Source of the DNA: Deltaproteobacteria bacterium
GTDB lineage: Bacteria > Desulfobacterota > DSM-4660 > Desulfatiglandales > B25-G16
NCBI GenBank assembly: GCA_018400255.1
Contig: JAGYMO010000014.1
Coordinates: 1 to 10,144, forward strand
Length of the DNA stretch: 10,144 bases
Reading direction: 5' to 3'
Shown here: in pieces, positions 5,358 through 10,144 of the stretch
Layout of the letters: each line of letters opens with the position of its first letter
How positions within the stretch are numbered: the first letter of the stretch is position 1
The notes under the pieces: model-generated
Databases searched by the model: none
Told to the model about the DNA's origin: nothing
Seen by the model: the letters and a program-made list of their open reading frames with translations, nothing else
Program-made: the position numbers and the translations under genes

Positions 5358-6698
5358 TTAGGCAATGTTTTTGCCGGCAAAAAGGTTGCTAAGTTTCTGC
5401 AGGCTCTCTGGAAAGGTTATCCTTTGATCAATCTCCTGCTCTAAAAACGAATTTATTTTGCCTATCATTTTTTTGGCAAAGTCTATTTGTTTGTCGCTTC
5501 CATCAACATAGGCGCCGATGTTAATCAAGTCCTCTGCATCCCTGTAAGTAGCGAGTATTTTTATTAGTCGTCTTGCATTATCGCGATGCTCTGGCGAAAT
5601 AATATCCTTCATCACCCTGCTAATACTGGCCAGAACGTCAATCGCTGGATAGTGACCTTTATGTGCGAGGGCCCTTGACAAAACTATATGGCCGTCTACA
5701 ATAGAACGCACAGAGTCTGCTATAGGTTCGTTCATATCATCACCTTCAACCAACACATTGTATATCCCGGTAATACTCCCCTTCCTCTCTATTGTGCCTG
5801 CTCTTTCAAGGAGTTTTGGTATTTGGGTAAATACACTTGGGGTATAGCCTTTTGCTGAAGGTGGTTCTCCAGCTGCAAGACCTACCTCCCTTAAAGACAT
5901 TGCAAATCGAGTAATAGAGTCTATGATTAATATAACATCCAGGCCCTGGTTCCTGAAATATTCTGCCATGGTAGTAGCCAGATATGCTCCTCTTATCCTA
6001 ATTAAGGCTGGTGAATCTGATGTTGCAGCAATAACAATTGATTTTTTAAGACCATCATCGCCCAGGCTTCTTTCTATAAATTCCCTTACCTCTCTGCCCC
6101 TTTCACCTATAAGGCCTATTACGGTTACGTCTGCATTGGTATTTTTAGCTACCATACCCATCAAAACGCTCTTTCCCACGCCTGACCCAGACATTATGGC
6201 TATCCTTTGTCCCTTGCCTATGGTTACCAGCGAGTTAATTGAACAAATACCAACATCAACAGGCTCACTGATTATCTTTCGTTTTAATGGGTTTACTATG
6301 TTTCCATAAATAGGATATTCCTCAGTGCCTCTTATTGCGCCCTTGCCGTCAATGGGCCTACCAAGGCCATCTATAACCCTTCCCAGGTATGCCTCTCCTA
6401 CAGGAACGGTTGATTTTTTGCTTATATCTACAATTCTGCTGCCAGGCTTTATGCCCCTCATTTCTCCAAAGGGCATAAGAATGACCTTTTTATCTTTAAA
6501 TCCTATTACCTCCGCCTGTATATCAAGTCCTTGGGGATCTTTCACAGAACAAAGGCTTCCCACGCTTAATCCTGGCCCGTGCCCCTCTGCAATAATTCCT
6601 GCAACCTTTACAACCTTGCCGGTCAACTGAATTGGTTGAAGTGAACTCAATGTGTCTGAATATTCACGCCAGTTTATAGTAATGTCTTGATCAGTCAT
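5358..6698 (-). CDS. fliI: Flagellum-specific export ATPase FliI
   Basis: Hydrolyses ATP in the cytoplasm as a hexamer below the export gate to load and unfold substrates with FliH and FliJ. The 446-residue length is normal. Walker A is SGSGVGKS (170-177). The catalytic glutamate lies in GLIGERGREV (E199). Walker B is VILIID (255-260), followed by SITRFAMSLREVGLAAGEPP. SRALAHKGHYPAIDVLASISRV (341-362) is the conserved C-terminal signature of FliI/SctN and F1-beta relatives. The N-terminal beta-barrel (about 25-95) and the variable extreme N-terminus, where FliH binds in characterised homologues, are intact. Gene context separates it from a virulence SctN. Its ATG overlaps the end of fliH by 8 bases (ATGACTGA), so it is probably translationally coupled. 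No residue looks aberrant. Confidence 0.98.
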   Translation of the reverse strand: MTDQDITINWREYSDTLSSLQPIQLTGKVVKVAGIIAEGHGPGLSVGSLCSVKDPQGLDIQAEVIGFKDKKVILMPFGEMRGIKPGSRIVDISKKSTVPVGEAYLGRVIDGLGRPIDGKGAIRGTEEYPIYGNIVNPLKRKIISEPVDVGICSINSLVTIGKGQRIAIMSGSGVGKSVLMGMVAKNTNADVTVIGLIGERGREVREFIERSLGDDGLKKSIVIAATSDSPALIRIRGAYLATTMAEYFRNQGLDVILIIDSITRFAMSLREVGLAAGEPPSAKGYTPSVFTQIPKLLERAGTIERKGSITGIYNVLVEGDDMNEPIADSVRSIVDGHIVLSRALAHKGHYPAIDVLASISRVMKDIISPEHRDNARRLIKILATYRDAEDLINIGAYVDGSDKQIDFAKKMIGKINSFLEQEIDQRITFPESLQKLSNLFAGKNIA

Positions 6699-7467
6699 AT
6701 TCTTTGTTGTTACAGACGTCTTTAAGGGATTGGAATATTTTTTCTAATTGCGTGCTAATGCGGGCATCTATATCACCATACTGTGTTTCTAAAAGGCATC
6801 CCCCTCTCTCAATAGAGAAATCAGAGACTAGCTTTATTGATTTAAGCCCTCTAAATTTAGCAGCAAAATCCTGTTTTATATTTTCTATATAATCAAGGTC
6901 CTCTGGGTTGACCCTGATGATTATATCACCCTTTTCAGGCGCCAATCGGAGGGCCTTTAAAACAGTTTCTTTAACGATTTCTTCATCTGATTTGATTTTA
7001 TAATTGATTACCTTTTCCGTTATAATAAAGATTAATTCAAGAATTTCTTTCTCATACTTCCTGATAATCTCTTTTTTTATACCCTCGCACCCCTTTAGAA
7101 GGTTTTCAATATTTTCAACAACCTTGACTGCCTCTTTTTTCCCGAATTCAAGGCCATCAACTTCACCCTGGACAAATCCCTTTTCATATGCCTCCTGTTC
7201 TATCACTGAGGCCTTGTCCTGCGAGGCTTTTAGAGTATCCTCCGCCTTGTCTAATAGGTCTTTTGCCAGCCCGGTCTTTTTGTATTTTTCACCGCGTTCC
7301 TCGTATGAGACAAAATTTGCCTTTTCTAGATCTTCCGGCTTGAGAGAAACAAAGGGTTGCTCTTTTTTTTCCCCTGTCTTTGATTGGGAATTAAACGATT
7401 CAGGGTGAAATCTCTTCCATAATTTCCCATTATCAATATGAGCTTCTGGTTTGTTATACAAAGACAT
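6691..7467 (-). CDS. fliH: Flagellar assembly protein FliH
   Basis: Stator-like regulator of FliI: a dimer that binds the ATPase N-terminus and tethers it to the C-ring and export gate. The 258 residues comprise a poorly conserved polar N-terminus (1-70), a helix with four glycines at 4-residue spacing (G97, G101, G105, G109), the GxxxG repeat characteristic of FliH, a helical middle (112-160), and a conserved globular C-terminus with VNPEDLDYI (186-194) and SIERGGCLLETQYGDIDARI (218-237). Context and these motifs make the call firm despite low overall conservation. The start at 7467 lies inside fliG (14-base overlap), with AAGG 8 bases upstream. An A8 run follows a G4 run on the coding strand at 7363-7374, near codons 31-35. 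Confidence 0.93.
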   Translation of the reverse strand: MSLYNKPEAHIDNGKLWKRFHPESFNSQSKTGEKKEQPFVSLKPEDLEKANFVSYEERGEKYKKTGLAKDLLDKAEDTLKASQDKASVIEQEAYEKGFVQGEVDGLEFGKKEAVKVVENIENLLKGCEGIKKEIIRKYEKEILELIFIITEKVINYKIKSDEEIVKETVLKALRLAPEKGDIIIRVNPEDLDYIENIKQDFAAKFRGLKSIKLVSDFSIERGGCLLETQYGDIDARISTQLEKIFQSLKDVCNNKEYD

Positions 7468-8491
7468 CTTCCTTGCCTTTTCCGGTATTAAGCACTATTT
7501 TTTCTTCTGCCTCGAGTCTTTTTGCGGTTTTGATAATCTCCTGCTGGGCAAGCTCTACATCCTTTAGCCTTACAGGGCCTAGAAATTCCATATCCTCCTT
7601 GAGCATTGTTGAAGCGTTTTCTGATAGATTAACAAACACCTTTTGTTTCATTGTATCTGAGGCGGTTTTTAAGGCCTTTACCAGGCTTTGATTATCAATA
7701 TTCTTTAAGATTTCTCTGAAACTTTTATCATCAACATTAACAAGGTCTTCAAAGACGAACATCTTCTGTCTGATCTTTTCTGCTAAATCAGGATCGTATT
7801 CTTCTATACTTGATAATACCATCTCTTCTGTTTTTTTATCTACCTCATTCAAGATATTTGCCAGCGCTTCTGTTCCGTCAAATTTAGTTATACGGCCCTT
7901 TCTTTTGGACATTCCCATAGCGAACAGTTCCGATTTGATTGTATTATCAAGCTCTCTTATTGTATCTTCTTGCACATCTCCTATATTGACTACGCGAAAG
8001 GCGACATCAGATTTTATCTTTTCAGGCAGAATATTCATAATTTCCGCTGCCTTATCCATTGGGATTTGAGATAAAATCAAGGCTATTGTCTGCGGGTGTT
8101 CTCCTTTTAAAATATGTACAAGGTTTTCTGCGGGTATATATTTAAAATCGCTGAAAGGTTCCTCTCTTGCCTGGCTTCCTATAGCAAGAAATATTTCACG
8201 CGCTGCATCTTCGTCCATGGTTTTTGATATTATTTCCTCGAGGAAAGATTTTCCAGACACGGTCAAATTTGAATCATTTTCAAAGCTTTCTGTAAAATCC
8301 CTCATAATCGAATTTAAGACATCAGAGCTGACATAGTTAATTTTAGACATATGCCTTCCAATTTTTTTTATACTTATCTCATCTAATGTCTTAAAAATAT
8401 TTGCAGTATAATTTTCACCCATAGACAGAAGAAAGATAGCCGCCTTCTGTGCGCCCTTTATGTCCTGTAATTTTAATTCCTTATTTTCCAT
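7454..8491 (-). CDS. fliG: Flagellar motor switch/rotor protein FliG
   Basis: Part of the cytoplasmic C-ring: it binds FliF through its N-terminus, FliM through the middle, and interacts with the stator through the charged C-terminal helix. The 345-residue length is normal. Landmarks are GAQKAAIFLLSMGE (13-26), the middle-domain EHPQTIALILSQI (131-143), the MFVFEDL segment (244-250) and the torque region LKEDMEFLGPVRLKDVE (297-313). Aligning by eye to E. coli FliG, K264, D288/D289 and R297 correspond to K275, E299/D300 and R308, but the Arg281 position appears to be Asn292. The ATG overlaps the fliF stop by one base (TAATG) and has no clear Shine-Dalgarno sequence, so translation is probably coupled to fliF. 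Confidence 0.97.
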   Translation of the reverse strand: MENKELKLQDIKGAQKAAIFLLSMGENYTANIFKTLDEISIKKIGRHMSKINYVSSDVLNSIMRDFTESFENDSNLTVSGKSFLEEIISKTMDEDAAREIFLAIGSQAREEPFSDFKYIPAENLVHILKGEHPQTIALILSQIPMDKAAEIMNILPEKIKSDVAFRVVNIGDVQEDTIRELDNTIKSELFAMGMSKRKGRITKFDGTEALANILNEVDKKTEEMVLSSIEEYDPDLAEKIRQKMFVFEDLVNVDDKSFREILKNIDNQSLVKALKTASDTMKQKVFVNLSENASTMLKEDMEFLGPVRLKDVELAQQEIIKTAKRLEAEEKIVLNTGKGKEDVFV

Positions 8492-10068
8492 TATTCTGGT
8501 TCATCAATCCATTCTTTTAATATTTTTTCGGCCCTATCCGGGTTGTTTTTGCTTAGCTCAATAGCCTTTTCTCTTTCAGCTATTCTCCTGGGCTCGGGAA
8601 TTTTTTCAAATGTCTTATCCTCGATGCTAATCCCAGGCAGTTCGGCACCCACCAAGACGGGTTTTTTGGGCGCTGCCTTTAAGCTTTTTAGTAACGGCCT
8701 TACAACAAATAAAAATACAAGTATCATCAAGAGCAGGTTTACCACCAATTTCTTGTAGCTACCAAGAATTTCGAGGATATCAAAACCTTTTTTATCCGAC
8801 TCGCTCACAGCAATCTCAGTCTGCTCATTAAAAAAGGGCATAGAACTGACTGATATTTGATCTTCTCTGTCTTCGTTGTACCCCATTGCCTTCTTAACTA
8901 TCTCAGTAAATTTTTTTAACTCCTCATCACTCCGTGGGGTATAATTTTTTTTGATGGTCCCATCTTCTAACTTCTCTAAATTATAGCTTTGGTCAATCAC
9001 TGCAGCTACGGAAAGACGCTTGATACTGCCTGCCGGTAGCAATGTAGATTTTGTTATCTTATTTATTTCATAATTTGTAGTAATATCTTCTTTCCGGTTT
9101 GTGTTTGAATTACCTTGAGGAGATATAATTCCCTTCCTCGTATTGGTTATTGACTGTGCGCTTTTGTCAGCGCTTTTCTGTGATGATTCTACGATATTTC
9201 TTTGACTTCTGATCACAGAGGCTTCAGGATCATACTCCTCTTCGCTAAGGGTGGTTTTGCTAAAATCAATTTCTGCAATTACCCTGACTATAGCCCTTCC
9301 CGAGCCTATTATCCCCTCGAGCATACCTTGAACCTTTTTTCTGATCTCCTCTTCCAAGGAGCTTTTATATTCGAGCTGGGTACTGCTAAGAAAACTACTT
9401 GCATAATCCGTGCTTCCACCCTTAAAAATTACCCTGCCTTTTGTGTCTACAACCGTTACTGCACCAGGTTCGAGGCTCTCCACAGCGTTTGCCACGAGGT
9501 GTACGATGGAAGAGACCTTTTTAGGAGAAAGGTTCGTTTTCAGATCTAATTGAATGGATGCAGATGCAGGCTTGGATTCTTCTATAAAAAGTGACTCTTT
9601 TGGGAGCACAATAAATACCCTTGAGTTTTTAACCTCGTCAAATTGGTTTATTGTCCTTGCCAATTCACCCTGGAGCGCTCTCCTGTAGTTAAGCTCCTGA
9701 ACAAACTTTGTAGTGCCAAAACCTGTCTTATCAAATATTTCGAAACCGACGCTGCCGCCGCCGTTTGGTAGATTCTTGCTTGCTAGGGCAAGGCGCAAAT
9801 CATATATGCGCTCTTTTTCTACTAACACTGTGCTACCGTTAGCTTCAATTTTATAAGGGATATTCTCTTCCTTTAGCTCAGTAATAATCGCACCTGCATC
9901 ATCCATGGAAAGATTGTTAAAAAGGACCTGGTAATCTACCTGATTTGTCCATACAAACATAAAAATTAGTACGGAGACTAAGAGGGCAATTGTAAAGGCC
10001 GCTCCAATTTTCTTCGGAAGAGGGAGTGATCTTATAAAATCTGTAAAACTATTTAAAGAATCCTTCAT
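8491..10068 (-). CDS. fliF: Flagellar MS-ring protein FliF
   Basis: Builds the membrane MS-ring on which rod, C-ring and export apparatus assemble. With the start chosen here the protein has 525 residues. There are two membrane helices (about 20-40 and 441-460) flanking the periplasmic part. The YscJ/FliF ring domain is at roughly 41-220 (VDYQVLFNNLSMDDAGAI; YRRALQGELARTI near 128-140). A FliF C-terminal ring domain spans about 245-415, interrupted by a polar Ser/Asn-rich loop (about 283-333). The cytoplasmic tail (498-522, AEREKAIELSKNNPDRAEK and on) is the FliG-binding helix pair. I prefer the ATG at 10066-10068 because AAGGAG lies 9 bases before it. A GTG at 10087-10089 would translate through that ribosome binding site. 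It is the first gene of the cluster in this window. Confidence 0.97.
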   Translation of the reverse strand: MKDSLNSFTDFIRSLPLPKKIGAAFTIALLVSVLIFMFVWTNQVDYQVLFNNLSMDDAGAIITELKEENIPYKIEANGSTVLVEKERIYDLRLALASKNLPNGGGSVGFEIFDKTGFGTTKFVQELNYRRALQGELARTINQFDEVKNSRVFIVLPKESLFIEESKPASASIQLDLKTNLSPKKVSSIVHLVANAVESLEPGAVTVVDTKGRVIFKGGSTDYASSFLSSTQLEYKSSLEEEIRKKVQGMLEGIIGSGRAIVRVIAEIDFSKTTLSEEEYDPEASVIRSQRNIVESSQKSADKSAQSITNTRKGIISPQGNSNTNRKEDITTNYEINKITKSTLLPAGSIKRLSVAAVIDQSYNLEKLEDGTIKKNYTPRSDEELKKFTEIVKKAMGYNEDREDQISVSSMPFFNEQTEIAVSESDKKGFDILEILGSYKKLVVNLLLMILVFLFVVRPLLKSLKAAPKKPVLVGAELPGISIEDKTFEKIPEPRRIAEREKAIELSKNNPDRAEKILKEWIDEPE

Positions 10069-10077
10069 ACGGTAATA

Positions 10078-10083
10078 CTCCTT
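10078..10083 (-). promoter_or_regulatory. Shine-Dalgarno that decides the fliF start
   Basis: AAGGAG on the minus strand, 9 bases upstream of the ATG at 10068. Since it lies inside the longer GTG-initiated frame, it argues for the shorter 525-residue FliF. Confidence 0.75.
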
Positions 10084-10107
10084 TTCCACCGTTTATTTTA
10101 CCCCGAC

Positions 10108-10143
10108 CGCAGAAAGCCACGGCTTTAGCCGTGGATGAATGCG
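10108..10143. mobile_element. IS200/IS605-type end hairpin, or relic, upstream of fliF
   Basis: CCACGGC (10117-10123) and GCCGTGG (10128-10134) form a perfect 7-bp stem with a TTTA loop. Outside a 5x5 internal loop, CGCA (10108-10111) pairs with TGCG (10140-10143). The GAAAGCC-stem-CTTTAG-stem-GG layout resembles the subterminal hairpins that IS200/IS605-family transposases recognise and that form the 3' part of TnpB-associated RNAs. This resemblance is from memory. No transposase or tnpB lies in the window: the plus-strand orientation would place it inside fliF, so this is either an isolated relic or the edge of an element mostly to the right. On the minus strand the hairpin is followed only by TTTCT, a poor terminator. 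Confidence 0.5.
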
Positions 10144-10144
10144 C

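Noticed and set aside
10069..10089. GTG at 10087-10089 as the fliF start (532 residues)
   Set aside because: The clear AAGGAG site at 10078-10083 lies inside this extension and serves the ATG at 10068. No comparable site precedes the GTG.
1..10144. CRISPR arrays, tRNA or rRNA genes, riboswitches, toxin-antitoxin pairs or phage genes
   Set aside because: No regularly spaced repeats, cloverleaf-like segments, rRNA motifs or paired small genes were seen on either strand.

Overview
This window is a flagellar rod/hook/export locus, read almost entirely on the minus strand. In transcription order from the right edge it holds fliF (MS-ring), fliG (rotor), fliH, fliI and fliJ (export ATPase complex), a MotE/YlxF-like membrane-anchored coiled-coil protein, an AT-rich 874-base spacer, then fliK (hook length), flgD (hook cap) and the first 283 codons of flgE (hook), which runs off the left edge. 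The gene order resembles the fliFGHIJ-ylxF-fliK-flgD-flgE arrangement of many bacteria. All identifications come from recognising motifs in the translations.

The organism is a motile, moderately AT-rich bacterium. Sampled 60-base lines are about 32-52% G+C in genes and 20-25% in the emptiest spacer. The sequence does not fix its phylum. A sigma-54-type promoter ahead of the hook genes, poor Shine-Dalgarno sequences in the overlapping genes and dispersed-repeat-like intergenic motifs would fit a Planctomycetota, Nitrospirota or Desulfobacterota type of genome. This is a weak inference.

Layout. Right edge (about 10108-10144): a perfect 7-bp hairpin with an outer 4-bp stem, resembling an IS200/IS605-type element end, lies less than 50 bases upstream of fliF. 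Positions 4310-10068: six tightly packed genes, with overlaps at fliF/fliG (1 base), fliG/fliH (14), fliH/fliI (8) and fliJ/motE (20), consistent with one translationally coupled operon. Positions 3436-4309: a spacer with a weak terminator-like hairpin after motE, an orphan 76-codon plus-strand reading frame of higher G+C, and a textbook sigma-54 promoter (3558-3573) pointing into fliK. Positions 1-3435: fliK, flgD and flgE, the last two with near-perfect Shine-Dalgarno sequences.

How it fits together. FliF and FliG build the MS-ring and rotor face. FliH, FliI and FliJ energise and deliver export substrates. The MotE-like protein probably supports a periplasmic stator or flagellar chaperone role. 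FlgD caps the growing hook of FlgE, and FliK measures it and triggers the substrate switch. The sigma-54 promoter suggests the hook genes form a separately timed transcription unit. The least ordinary parts are the 3436-4309 spacer with its orphan reading frame, the repeat-bearing N-terminal half of FliK, and the mobile-element-like end in front of fliF. No clearly new biological system is visible.
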